Made by a program: the position numbers and the translations under genes | Shown here: positions 8,827-16,477 of the stretch, piece after piece | Numbering within the stretch: the stretch's first letter is position 1 | Layout: every line of letters starts with the position of its first letter | Origin: Burkholderia sp. 4M9327F10 | GTDB taxonomy: Bacteria > Pseudomonadota > Gammaproteobacteria > Burkholderiales > Burkholderiaceae | Reading direction: 5' to 3' | Assembly (NCBI RefSeq): GCF_005503145.1 | Contig: NZ_SCNV01000023.1 | Coordinates: 1-64,000, forward strand | Length of the DNA stretch: 64,000 nt | Notes under the pieces: model-generated | Seen by the model: the letters and a program-made list of their open reading frames with translations, nothing else | Told to the model about the DNA's origin: nothing | Database searches by the model: none

Positions 8827-8931
8827 TCAATATACGACTACGGCAGGATGGTAATACGCCGGTCGCGCCGGCACCACGACGCAACCGGCCAGCGTTGCCG
8901 CGGCGAGCGCCAGAATCAAAAGCGTTTTCAT
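8827..8931 (-). CDS. 34-aa micro-lipoprotein
   Basis: Reading the minus strand from the ATG at 8931 gives a 34-residue protein that begins MKTLLILALAAATLAGC and ends VVVY. The LAGC lipobox is textbook, with a Lys at position 2 and a clean hydrophobic core, so the mature lipoprotein would be only about 18 residues (Cys17 onward), rich in Val, Pro and Tyr. It sits between the ECF sigma gene and a WxxGHW repeat protein, all on the same strand. The function is unknown. The quality of the signal sequence is the main support; its very short length keeps confidence moderate. Confidence 0.6.
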   Translation of the reverse strand: MKTLLILALAAATLAGCVVVPARPAYYHPAVVVY

Positions 8932-9039
8932 AACGACCTGCTGGTTTGGGTAGGAACGGCCGGCGCACCCGCGACCGCGAGAGTGATCGCAAGTGCGCCC
9001 GGCACAGGGGCGCGGGCCGATGGCCGCCTGACTAACGGC

Positions 9040-9339
9040 TTACGCCCAGTGACCCTCTACCCAATGCCAGTTCGGACCGTGCGCCACCCAATGGCCCGGC
9101 ACCCAGTGATAGCCGACCCGCACCGGCTGCCAGTGACCCGGTATCCACACGTATTGACCGTGGTCCCAGCGCCAATGACCATGATCCCAGACGAAGCCCT
9201 CGCGTGGCGCCGGTACGACCTCGACGCGCGGCGCCGGCGGTGCCGACGGCGCGATGATGACTTCCTGGGCAATCGCGGCAGATGCTGCCAGCGTGAGCGT
9301 GGCCGCGGCCAGCAATCGTGTGAAGGTGTTGTATTTCAT
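9040..9339 (-). CDS. Secreted WxxGHW-repeat protein
   Basis: A 99-aa protein with a cleavable signal peptide (MKYNTFTRLLAAATLTLAAS then AIAQ), a short Pro-rich linker and five or more W-x-x-G-H-W type repeats (for example WDHGHWRWDHGQYVW and WVPGHWVAHGPNWHW). I start at the ATG at 9339 because it begins the signal peptide; the frame is open further upstream without family features. It lacks a lipobox Cys, unlike the related protein at 4185-4406. Its role is unknown; such repeats occur in envelope-stress-linked small proteins of Burkholderiales. Confidence 0.82.
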   Translation of the reverse strand: MKYNTFTRLLAAATLTLAASAAIAQEVIIAPSAPPAPRVEVVPAPREGFVWDHGHWRWDHGQYVWIPGHWQPVRVGYHWVPGHWVAHGPNWHWVEGHWA

Positions 9340-9528
9340 GTAAAGCTCCCGTAGTTTCGAGTACGTTTGAGTAAATTTGAGAATTCTTGTGACGCGCCAA
9401 ATGGCTCCGTTTCGTCTTAAACGCGGTTGCCGCGAAAATCCGTCGCTCATTTTTTGCTGTACTGCTCGCTAGCCGTCTGCCACCCATTTGCCGCCTGTCT
9501 GCCACCCTTTAGCCGACCTCAATCCACT

Positions 9529-10347
9529 GTGCCCAAAGCCCTCCCTCCCGAACTCCCCGAAGACGACGATGCCCACTCTCTGGCGCGGCGCTACCCACGC
9601 GGAACGTACATCGAACCGCACTCGCACACCTGGGCGCAGGTGCTGTATGCGGTAGCCGGCGTGATGTGGGTCGAAGTCGGCCGCGAGGCGCTGGTCGTGC
9701 CGCCGCAGCGCGCGGTATGGCTGCCGGCGGGCGTCGTGCACTCGATCCACATGATGAGCGAGGTCGAGATGCGCAACATCTATCTGCACCAGCGCAACGT
9801 CGAGCACCTCAGCAAGCAGAGCGATGTCTTTGAAATCAATGGCTTGCTGCGCGAACTCATCACCACGATCGCCGAGTACGAGCACACCGGCGCGCGTAAC
9901 AGCGCGTACCTCGAAACGGCTTATAAGCTCGCTATGCTGGAGCTGGTGCAGGCGCCACGTTCCTCACTGCGCATTCCGCTGCCGGATGCCTCGGACCGGC
10001 GGCTCGACGCGCTGTGCCGGGCCGTGATCGGCAATCCGTCGATCTCGGTCAGTTTCGAGCAGCATGCCGCCTCGGTCGGCGCAAGCGTGCGCACGCTCGC
10101 GCGCCTGTTCACCCGCGAGCTCGGCATCGGCTTCTCCGAGTGGCGTCGCCAGGTGCAGCTTGCGGTGGCGGTGTCGGGGCTCGCCGAGGGCCGCTCGGTG
10201 AGCAGCATCGCGCGCTCCCTCGGTTATCTGCCCAGCAGCTTCAGCGACATGTTCCGGCGCGAACTCGGCGCGCCGCCGACCGAATTCGAAGCGCAGGAGA
10301 CGCTCAGTGCGGCGCGTGAAGAAAACGGCACCCAGGAGGAAAGCTAG
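9529..10347 (+). CDS. AraC-family transcriptional regulator with N-terminal cupin
   Basis: About 272 aa from a GTG start. The N-terminal half is a cupin sensor domain (EPHSHTWAQVLYAVAGVMWVEV, VPPQRAVWLPAGVVHSI), and the C-terminal 100 residues form an AraC double helix-turn-helix (SVGASVRTLARLFTRELGIGF, SSIARSLGYLPSSFSDMFRRE). The frame is open upstream to 9427, but that segment looks like non-coding text, so I prefer the GTG at 9529. Regulators of this cupin-AraC type usually repress or activate a neighbouring enzyme gene. The oxidoreductase starting at 10537 on the same strand is the natural candidate, with 189 bp between them. Confidence 0.88.
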   Translation: MPKALPPELPEDDDAHSLARRYPRGTYIEPHSHTWAQVLYAVAGVMWVEVGREALVVPPQRAVWLPAGVVHSIHMMSEVEMRNIYLHQRNVEHLSKQSDVFEINGLLRELITTIAEYEHTGARNSAYLETAYKLAMLELVQAPRSSLRIPLPDASDRRLDALCRAVIGNPSISVSFEQHAASVGASVRTLARLFTRELGIGFSEWRRQVQLAVAVSGLAEGRSVSSIARSLGYLPSSFSDMFRRELGAPPTEFEAQETLSAAREENGTQEES

Positions 10348-10536
10348 CGGGCCCGGGTTGGTTCAGACCCTTTGACGCTGTGCCACACGGCGCCGGATAA
10401 GGCCGAACCCAAGCCAGGCCTGGGCGTCCGCCGCTGTCCGATATTCGAAAGTTCTTGTCTCAACAAGGCCGGCTCGGACACCTAGAATGGCTTCAACGCT
10501 GCACCGTGCAGCACCCAACCGATCAGGAGCATTGCG

Positions 10537-11499
10537 ATGAAAGCCATTCAGTTCAAGTCCTTTGGCAGCCCCGATGTACTCGAATACGTCGAATTGCCCA
10601 CCCCCTCCGCCGACGCCGAAAACGCCGTCGTGCAGGTCAAGAGCGCCTCAGTCAATCCGAGCGACGTGAAGAACGTCTCCGGCCACTTCGATCACACCGT
10701 CTTGCCGCGCACACCGGGGCGCGACTTCAGCGGCGTTGTCGTGGACGGCCCGGCTGAGTGGATCGGCGCCGAAGTCTGGGGCACCGGCGGCGATATCGGC
10801 TTCACGCGTGAAGGCACTCACGCCGAATTCATCAAGATTCCGCTCGCGGCGTTGTCGCGCAAGCCGAAGACGCTCAGCCACGAGCAAGCGGCAGCGATTG
10901 GCGTGAACTTCGTGGTGGCATGGCTCGGCACGGTCGACTATGCGCAACTGAAGACCGGCGAAACGATTGCGGTAATCGGCGCGGGCGGCGGTGTCGGCGG
11001 TGCGGTGGTGCAGATTGCCAAGGCACGCGGCTGCCGCGTGATCGGCGTCGACCGTCACCCGCCGCTGGCCGATTCTCCGGCTGGCCGCCTGATCGACGAA
11101 TTCGTGCCGTTCGACGAGCACACCGCGGAGCGCGTCAAGGCGCTGACCGGCGGCGGCGTCGACGTGGTGTACGACTCGGTGGGCGGTGTCGCTTTCGAAA
11201 CCGCGCTCGCGCTGGTCAAGCGCCGCGGACGCGTGCTGGAAATCAGCGCGACGGGCAAGCGCCGCGTCGATTTTGACATGATCGATTTCTACCACAACGA
11301 AACGCAATTGCTCGGCGTCGATAGCGCCAAGCTGGGGGTGGCCGAGTCCGCGCCGCTGATGACAGCACTCGTGGAAGGCTTCGAGAGCGGCGCATTGCAG
11401 CCGCCCGCGATCGCCGAGCGGTTCGAGCTGGCACGCGCCCGCGAAGCCTATCAATCGGTTGCGGCAGGCACGCGTGGCCGGGTTGTCCTCACCATGTAA
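10537..11499 (+). CDS. Zinc-independent medium-chain quinone oxidoreductase-like protein
   Basis: A 320-aa MDR-superfamily enzyme. The N-terminal GroES-like domain carries VNPSDVKNVSG and TPGRDFSGVVV; the Rossmann domain has VIGAGGGVGGAVVQIAKARG for NAD(P)H binding and ALTGGGVDVVYDSVGG. The catalytic-zinc ligands of alcohol dehydrogenases are absent, so it belongs to the quinone oxidoreductase/QOR-like branch; the substrate is unknown. A ribosome site (AGGAG) precedes the ATG. A xapX-type gene follows 60 bp downstream after a strong hairpin. Confidence 0.88.
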   Translation: MKAIQFKSFGSPDVLEYVELPTPSADAENAVVQVKSASVNPSDVKNVSGHFDHTVLPRTPGRDFSGVVVDGPAEWIGAEVWGTGGDIGFTREGTHAEFIKIPLAALSRKPKTLSHEQAAAIGVNFVVAWLGTVDYAQLKTGETIAVIGAGGGVGGAVVQIAKARGCRVIGVDRHPPLADSPAGRLIDEFVPFDEHTAERVKALTGGGVDVVYDSVGGVAFETALALVKRRGRVLEISATGKRRVDFDMIDFYHNETQLLGVDSAKLGVAESAPLMTALVEGFESGALQPPAIAERFELARAREAYQSVAAGTRGRVVLTM

Positions 11500-11506
11500 G
11501 CTGCGC

Positions 11507-11537
11507 TGGCGCGGCGGTGTGAAGACCCGCCGCGCCA
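11507..11537 (+). terminator. Intercistronic hairpin between the oxidoreductase and xapX
   Basis: Perfect 11-bp arms (TGGCGCGGCGG / CCGCCGCGCCA) with a 9-nt loop, starting 8 bp after the oxidoreductase stop and ending 22 bp before the xapX ATG. There is no T-run, only CCCATAAAAGG after it. It may be a partial terminator, or a stabilising or processing hairpin that sets the expression ratio of the two genes. Confidence 0.5.
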
Positions 11538-11559
11538 CCCATAAAAGGAACCAGCAATC

Positions 11560-11736
11560 ATGAAAGCGTATTTCGTCTCCTTGGTAGTGGGCGTGGTGGT
11601 CGGCCTGATCTACAGCGTCGTCAACGTGAAGTCGCCCGCGCCGCCGACCATCGCACTGGTGGGACTGCTCGGCATGCTCGGCGGAGAACATCTGATTCCC
11701 CTGCTGCGCACGCTGCTCGGGTTTAGCGTGAACTAG
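11560..11736 (+). CDS. XapX (DUF1427) family small membrane protein
   Basis: A 58-aa protein, MKAYFVSLVVGVVVGLIYS... ending LLRTLLGFSVN. It has the XapX signature: a first membrane helix with VGVVVGLIYSVVNVKSPAPP and a second with IALVGLLGMLGGEHLIPL. XapX proteins are two-helix inner-membrane proteins of unknown function, often next to redox enzymes or hydrolases. A ribosome site AAAAGGAA is located about 10 nt before the ATG. It follows the oxidoreductase gene on the same strand. Confidence 0.85.
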   Translation: MKAYFVSLVVGVVVGLIYSVVNVKSPAPPTIALVGLLGMLGGEHLIPLLRTLLGFSVN

Positions 11737-11957
11737 ATGTGTAGACCGGCGCCCGCCACTGCGGCCAGCGGCAACGGCGGGCGCTATCCGGGACCGAGCG
11801 CAAAACAAGCTAAGATTGAGCCCCGCGCAGGAAGCAGCACGAAGCGGCACGGCTCGCGGCCCCCGCTGAAGCGCGCCGCGCTTCGTGCCGGTTACGGCGG
11901 CGGCGCTTTAGCTTCTCGCGCGACAAAAAACTCAATAGGTTTGTCCCGGAGTATTGG

Positions 11958-12551
11958 ATGTCTGATGAATTCGAAGTGCATGGCCCGCACGATCATGCTG
12001 TTGAGCACGTTGGCGCAGGACATAGCGCGCATGCGGATGCCGATCCGTTCGCCAGCCGCATGGCGGTGATGACCGCGATCCTTGCCACGATCGGCGCGAT
12101 CTACGCCTATCAGAGCGGCACCAGCGAAAACCTCGCGCTCTATTACAAAAACGAAGCGGCGATCAAGAAGACCGAGGCCGCCAATCAATGGTCGTACTAT
12201 CAGGCCAAAGGCGAGAAAGAGAACCTCGCCGAACTGGGCGCCGCGCTGTCGGCTCCGGGCAGCGACGCGCATGCGAAGTTCGCGGCCGATGTCGACAAGT
12301 ACAAGCAGCAGAAAGACCCGATTCGCGCCAAGGCCGAAGCCATCGAAAAAGAAGTGGCTGACAATGACGCGCAAAGCGAGAAGCTGCTGCACGGCCATCA
12401 CCGCTGGGCTCAGGCCACCACGCTGATCCAGATTTCGATCGCACTGACGGCCATTACCTTGCTCACCCGCAAGAAGTGGCTGCGCAACCTGTCGCTCGGT
12501 ACTGCCGCAGCGGGCATCCTGTTCGGCATAGCGGCGTTCCTGTCGGTTTAA
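11958..12551 (+). CDS. DUF4337 domain membrane protein
   Basis: A 197-aa protein. After a His-rich N-terminus (HGPHDHAVEHVGAGHSAHA) comes one membrane segment with MTAILATIGAIYAYQSG, a central helical region with AIKKTEAANQWSYYQAKGEKE (the characteristic DUF4337 block), and two C-terminal membrane helices (ALTAITLLTRKKW and AAAGILFGIAAFL). The function is not known for the family. The gap upstream is 221 bp. It is transcribed towards the ECF42 sigma factor, with a hexanucleotide repeat just past its stop codon. Confidence 0.85.
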   Translation: MSDEFEVHGPHDHAVEHVGAGHSAHADADPFASRMAVMTAILATIGAIYAYQSGTSENLALYYKNEAAIKKTEAANQWSYYQAKGEKENLAELGAALSAPGSDAHAKFAADVDKYKQQKDPIRAKAEAIEKEVADNDAQSEKLLHGHHRWAQATTLIQISIALTAITLLTRKKWLRNLSLGTAAAGILFGIAAFLSV

Positions 12552-12584
12552 GCGGTTGCGGTTGCGGTTGCGGTTGCGGTGCGG
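12552..12584. repeat. GGTTGC hexanucleotide repeat
   Basis: Four tandem GGTTGC units directly after the DUF4337 stop, ending in a broken GGTGCGG unit. It lies in the convergent gap between DUF4337 and the ECF42 gene. Such runs are prone to slippage and copy-number change. Confidence 0.8.
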
Positions 12585-12637
12585 CGGATCGCCGCGCCGG
12601 GAGTCCGGCAACGGCCACGCTAACGCGCAAGCGGAAA

Positions 12638-13906
12638 TCAACCTGCGCGGGCCCGCTCCAGCAGCAACTCACGCTCGCGGGCGTTGCGCGTCATCGCGGC
12701 GGCACGCTCGAATTCCGCGCGTGCTTCCTCCCTGCGCCCGAGCTTCGCCAGCAAATCCCCACGCACGCTAGGCAACCAGTGATAGTTCGCGAGCGCTGCG
12801 CCGGCCGCCAGCGCATCGACAATCTCGAGCGCCGCCGCCGGGCCGAACGCCATGCCGACCGCGACCGCCCGGTTCAGCTCCACCACCGGCGACGGGCTCA
12901 CCTGAGCCAGCGCATCGTAGAGCGCGACGATCTGCGCCCAGTCGGTTTCCGCGGCGCTGTGAGCGCGCGCATGACACGCCGCCAGTGCCGCCTGCAGCGC
13001 ATACGGACCGCTCGCTCCGCCGAGCGCCTCGGCCCGTTCGAGCGCGGCCAGCCCGCGGCGGATCAGCAACGGATCCCAGCGGCTGCGATCCTGATCGAGC
13101 AGCAGGACGGGACGCCCCTCGCCGTCGACCCGCGCGTGCGTGCGCGACGCCTGAATTTCCATCAGCGCGACGAGCCCGTGCACTTCGCTTTCGTCCGCGG
13201 CGAGCCCTGCGAGCACGCGGCCGAGTCTTAACGCCTCATCGCACAGCGCGGGACGCATCCAGTCGTCGCCGGCGGTAGCCGAATAGCCTTCGTTGAAGAT
13301 CAGGTAAATCACCTCGAGCACCGACCCAAGCCGCGCCGCGCGTGCGTCGGCACGCGGTACTTCGAACGGCACCTTGGCGGCCGTCAGCGTGCGCTTGGCG
13401 CGCACGATCCGCTGCGCGACGGTCGGCTCCGGCACGAAAAACGCGCGTGCGATCTCATCGGTCGTCAAGCCTCCTAACAAACGCAGCGTGAGCGCAACCC
13501 GCGCATCCGTGGACAGCACCGGGTGACACGCGGTAAAGACGAGCCGCAGCAGATCGTCGCCAATGTCATCCTCCCGTGCGGCGTCGAGCGCATCGACAAA
13601 GTCGGGCACGAGGTGGGCCTCCTGCGCATCCAGGTCGCGTCCCAGCTCCTCGCGCTTGCGCGCATGCAGCACTTCCTGGCGCAAGCGGTCGAGCGCGCGG
13701 TTCTTGGCGGTCGCCATTAACCAGGCTCCCGGATTGTCGGGCACACCGTCCTTGGGCCAATGTTCGAGCGCCGCGACCAGCGCGTCCTGCGCCAGTTCTT
13801 CCGCAACGCCCACATCGCGGACCATGCGTGCGACACAGGCAATCACTTTCGCGGACTCGATGCGCCACACGGCCTCGATCGCGCGATGCGTAGCTGCCGG
13901 ATTCAC
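12638..13906 (-). CDS. ECF42-type RNA polymerase sigma factor with C-terminal TPR-like domain
   Basis: A 422-aa sigma factor. The N-terminal half has the ECF regions 2 and 4 (AIEAVWRIESAKVIACVARM, EELAQDALVAALEHWP, LTTDEIARAFFVPEPTVAQRI), and the long C-terminal half is a helical extension with FNEGYSATAGDDW and VVELNRAVAVGMAFGP, the hallmark of ECF42. Characterised ECF42 proteins lack an anti-sigma factor; the C-terminal domain controls activity, and targets are DGPF/YciI-type genes next to them. That arrangement is present here with two YciI-like genes upstream. I take the GTG at 13906 (VNPAATHRAIEAVW) as the start; the frame is open further upstream without conservation. Confidence 0.9.
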   Translation of the reverse strand: MNPAATHRAIEAVWRIESAKVIACVARMVRDVGVAEELAQDALVAALEHWPKDGVPDNPGAWLMATAKNRALDRLRQEVLHARKREELGRDLDAQEAHLVPDFVDALDAAREDDIGDDLLRLVFTACHPVLSTDARVALTLRLLGGLTTDEIARAFFVPEPTVAQRIVRAKRTLTAAKVPFEVPRADARAARLGSVLEVIYLIFNEGYSATAGDDWMRPALCDEALRLGRVLAGLAADESEVHGLVALMEIQASRTHARVDGEGRPVLLLDQDRSRWDPLLIRRGLAALERAEALGGASGPYALQAALAACHARAHSAAETDWAQIVALYDALAQVSPSPVVELNRAVAVGMAFGPAAALEIVDALAAGAALANYHWLPSVRGDLLAKLGRREEARAEFERAAAMTRNARERELLLERARAG

Positions 13907-14029
13907 GGCCACTTCAGTTCGCCTGCGGCGCGTGCCGGTCGGCTTGAACCGACCGCGACACGCGCTCGCCGCCTGCAACGCTGACACTGAAGGGGCCGTG
14001 CATCATAGATAGTTTCCTCGTTATCCGCT

Positions 14030-14443
14030 TCAGCGCCGCGCCACGTCCAGCGCGCGAAAACGCTCCACGGACGGCCCCGGTTCGAAGTCTTCCAGTTCGA
14101 GCAGTTGCCGCACTTCGATCTCGCCGTCGGCATGTTCGCCGAACGGAGCCGGAAAGCGCCGCGCCCACTCCATGGCTTCTTCGCGCGAGCGCACCTGAAT
14201 CAGCGTATAGCCTGCCAGCAGCTCTTTGGTCTCGGCGAACGGACCGTCGATCACCGTGCGCCGTCCCTGCGAATAGCGCACGCGCCAACCCTTCGAACTC
14301 GGCTGCAAACCGGTGGCGTCGAGCAATACGCCGGCCTTCGCCAGCTCTTCGTGATAGGCGCTCATCACGGCCATCAGAGGCTCTTCCGGCATGGCGCCGG
14401 ACTCGCTCTGCGCAGTCGCCTTAACCATAATCATGAATCGCAT
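14030..14443 (-). CDS. YciI/DGPF-domain protein (first copy)
   Basis: A 137-aa single-domain protein starting MRFMIMVKATAQSE. It contains the DGPF-type signature as VIDGPFAETKELLAGYTLIQV followed by SREEAMEWARRFP, and begins with the usual beta strand of the YciI-like fold. Proteins of this class are encoded with ECF42 sigma factors and are thought to have a conserved His/Asp catalytic or binding site; the substrate is unknown. It is 123 bp upstream of the ECF42 gene and 208 bp downstream of a second family member. The ATG at 14443 is preferred over a longer open frame, since the family starts here. Confidence 0.88.
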   Translation of the reverse strand: MRFMIMVKATAQSESGAMPEEPLMAVMSAYHEELAKAGVLLDATGLQPSSKGWRVRYSQGRRTVIDGPFAETKELLAGYTLIQVRSREEAMEWARRFPAPFGEHADGEIEVRQLLELEDFEPGPSVERFRALDVARR

Positions 14444-14651
14444 CGCAGTGCTCCTTGAGGTAGTGGAGATCGGCTCCGTAGCCGGCTCTTCACTGACACG
14501 ACGCGCGATCCATTGCAAAATCGACAAGCGATTCGTTGACTCGGGAAAACCCTGGGCAAGGGGCCTCACTCAGTCGCTCAAACACTCAGTCGCTCAAGCT
14601 GGTCGATCCGCGCAGCGGGAAACCGCGTCCAAAGTTCGGATCATGCGCACG

Positions 14652-15005
14652 TCACAGATAGCAGGGGGCCGCCTCGCGGACCTCGACCGTGCACCATTGC
14701 GCGGCCGGGCAAGCTTCGGCAATCGCGACGGCTTCCGCACGCGTCTCGCAGCTCAGCAAGAAAAAGCCGCCGATCATTTCCTTGGCCTCGGCGAACGGGC
14801 CGTCGATCAGGCGCCGCTGACCCTCGCGGACCTGCACCCTGACCGCCTTGCTGGTATTGGCAAGCGATTCGCAGGCGAGCAGCAGTCCGCGTTTGCGCAA
14901 ATCTTCGGCATAGTTGGCCATCCGGTCGTAGAGCGCGCGCCCTTCCTCTTCGGTGCGGTCACTACGCTGATGAACCGGTTCAACGATGAGCAGCATATAA
15001 GACAT
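14652..15005 (-). CDS. YciI/DGPF-domain protein (second copy)
   Basis: A 117-aa YciI-like protein starting MSYMLLIVEPVHQRSD, with RRLIDGPFAEAKEMIGGFFL as the signature. It belongs to the same family as the gene at 14030-14443 and is first in the run YciI, YciI, ECF42 sigma factor, so the sigma-dependent promoter is likely upstream of 15005. The two copies differ in sequence, so this is an older duplication rather than a recent one. The function is unknown; a role in a stress-induced small-molecule pathway is only a guess. Confidence 0.88.
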   Translation of the reverse strand: MSYMLLIVEPVHQRSDRTEEEGRALYDRMANYAEDLRKRGLLLACESLANTSKAVRVQVREGQRRLIDGPFAEAKEMIGGFFLLSCETRAEAVAIAEACPAAQWCTVEVREAAPCYL

Positions 15006-15441
15006 GGAGGACTCCGGTGGATCGGACAATGTGAGTCATGCAGGCAGGGCTGGGAGACGTGCGTCCTCAAACAGGGATGACGGGCGCGCGCGAGCGAACG
15101 CCATGCACGATGCGAGAGGCAGTCTAGCAAGCACAAAGGGATGCGTGCAAACGACTCAAGTGCGGCAATGCGGTCCGCAGGGCGACGGCATAAAACGTCA
15201 AAGATGGTGGAGGAATGGTTGTAAGCGCTGCGGAATGCGTGTTTACTGCAGGTTTTCGAGCCGAACTGACGTTTGAATCGGGTTCCGTCCTGGCCGCGTT
15301 CTCGTTTCCGCCAGGCCACGTTACACCTCGCGCTCGGCCCGTAGTCCTCTGCGTCGAGGAGCACGTTCAAAAGGAGCCGTCCATGGGGATAGCGGTGGCG
15401 ACATGCAAGGTGCATATGACAACGGGCAAGGAAAGGCTCTC
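15006..15441. other. 436-bp intergenic region
   Basis: This divergent gap between the YciI genes (minus) and the methyltransferase (plus) has no convincing gene. It should contain the ECF42-dependent promoter for the minus strand and the promoter for the methyltransferase. The only open frames are short and lack ribosome sites or family features. Confidence 0.5.
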
Positions 15442-16131
15442 ATGAGCGACACGTCCGAATCGCCAGCGGATCTCGTTGCCAATCTCGAGGAAAGTGTCCT
15501 GCTGCCGCAACTGGGGTGTCCTGACGGCGACATCGGCGTCGCCGTCGGAGAGATGTTGGAACGGGTGAACGGCGGCGTCATCGACGCGTCGTACAACCTG
15601 CTCGGCGTGGACGCCGATGAGCGCATCCTTGAGATTGGTCTGGGCAACGGTGGCCACATGGCGTCGGTTTTGAAGCGCGCGCCACAGATGCGTTTCGTCG
15701 GCATCGATATTTCGTCCACCATGACCACCGTGGCGCGGGCTCGCCATGAATCGTTGATAGGGCGCAGCCAGTTCGCGCTGGTCACGGCCGATGCGCTCCG
15801 GATGCCATTCGTCCAGGGCAGCTTCGACAAAGCCATCGCCATCAACACAATCTACTTCTGGCCCGACCTGTTGATGGGGCTACGCGAGATATACCGGGTA
15901 TTGCGCGCGAGTGGCGTATTGGTCATCGCGGCGATTACGCCGGAGTCTTCGATCGAAATGCCGTTTGCCGCCTATGGGTTCGCCGTGTACGACGCGGCTA
16001 CGCTTGAGGGCGCTTGCCTGGCGGCGGGTTTTCAGTCGGTGGGGATCACGCGTTATGTGGAGTCGCGTGCGGGCGTCGCCCAAGAGGGCGTGCCGCGGGA
16101 ATTCGTATTGCTGCGTGCGGCGATCGCGTAA
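15442..16131 (+). CDS. Class I SAM-dependent methyltransferase
   Basis: A 229-aa protein. Motif I is ILEIGLGNGGHM at about residues 60-70, followed by FVGIDISSTM (motif post I), ADALRMPFVQGSFDKAIAINTIYFW (motifs II and III, with Tyr/Phe where many have Asp), and YRVLRASGVLVIA. It fits the UbiE/MenG-like or generic methyltransferase 11 group; the substrate cannot be told. I start at MSDTSESPADL because GGAAAGG precedes it; a longer start 13 codons upstream is possible. It is not clearly part of an operon, since a toxin-antitoxin locus follows at about 100 bp. Confidence 0.87.
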   Translation: MSDTSESPADLVANLEESVLLPQLGCPDGDIGVAVGEMLERVNGGVIDASYNLLGVDADERILEIGLGNGGHMASVLKRAPQMRFVGIDISSTMTTVARARHESLIGRSQFALVTADALRMPFVQGSFDKAIAINTIYFWPDLLMGLREIYRVLRASGVLVIAAITPESSIEMPFAAYGFAVYDAATLEGACLAAGFQSVGITRYVESRAGVAQEGVPREFVLLRAAIA

Positions 16132-16229
16132 AGCCCGCATCTGCGGTCTAGCTCCGACAGCCGGAGTGACTGGGATTACGCAGTTTGCAATCATTGATTA
16201 AAATTCCATCAACGATTAATGGAGGCTCT

Positions 16230-16477
16230 ATGGCGAGCATGACCATTCGAAATATCGACGACCAGTTAAAGGCGCGTCTACGCATTCAGGCCGCCACGCA
16301 CGGGCGTTCCATGGAAGACGAGGCTCGCGATATCCTGCGAGCGGCTTTATCGGCTGAACCGATTCGAGGAGACTCCTTGGTTAGCTCGATCCGAGCCCGA
16401 ATCGAGCCGCTAGGAGGGTTGACCTGGAGTTGCCGCTCCGAGAGGTCATTCGCGATCCAGTGGACCTTGGCGAATGA
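16230..16477 (+). pseudogene. FitA-like antitoxin gene with one-base frameshift
   Basis: The frame opens after GGAGG with MASMTIRNIDDQLKARLRIQ, a ribbon-helix-helix domain with the FitA pattern (RSMEDEARDILRAAL). At about 16415-16419 the frame slips: read as written it continues into the toxin gene and ends only at 16598. One base later it gives VDLELPLREVIRDPVDLGE and a TGA at 16475-16477 that overlaps the toxin ATG as ATGA, the family C-terminus and the family spacing. The cause fits loss of one G from the GGG run. Either a real mutation or a sequence error; in either case the toxin-binding tail is altered. Confidence 0.8.

Noticed and set aside
16189..16199. Short palindrome AATCA-T-TGATT before the fitA start as an operator
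   Set aside because: Its position before fitA fits, but 5-bp arms are too short to claim without more copies.
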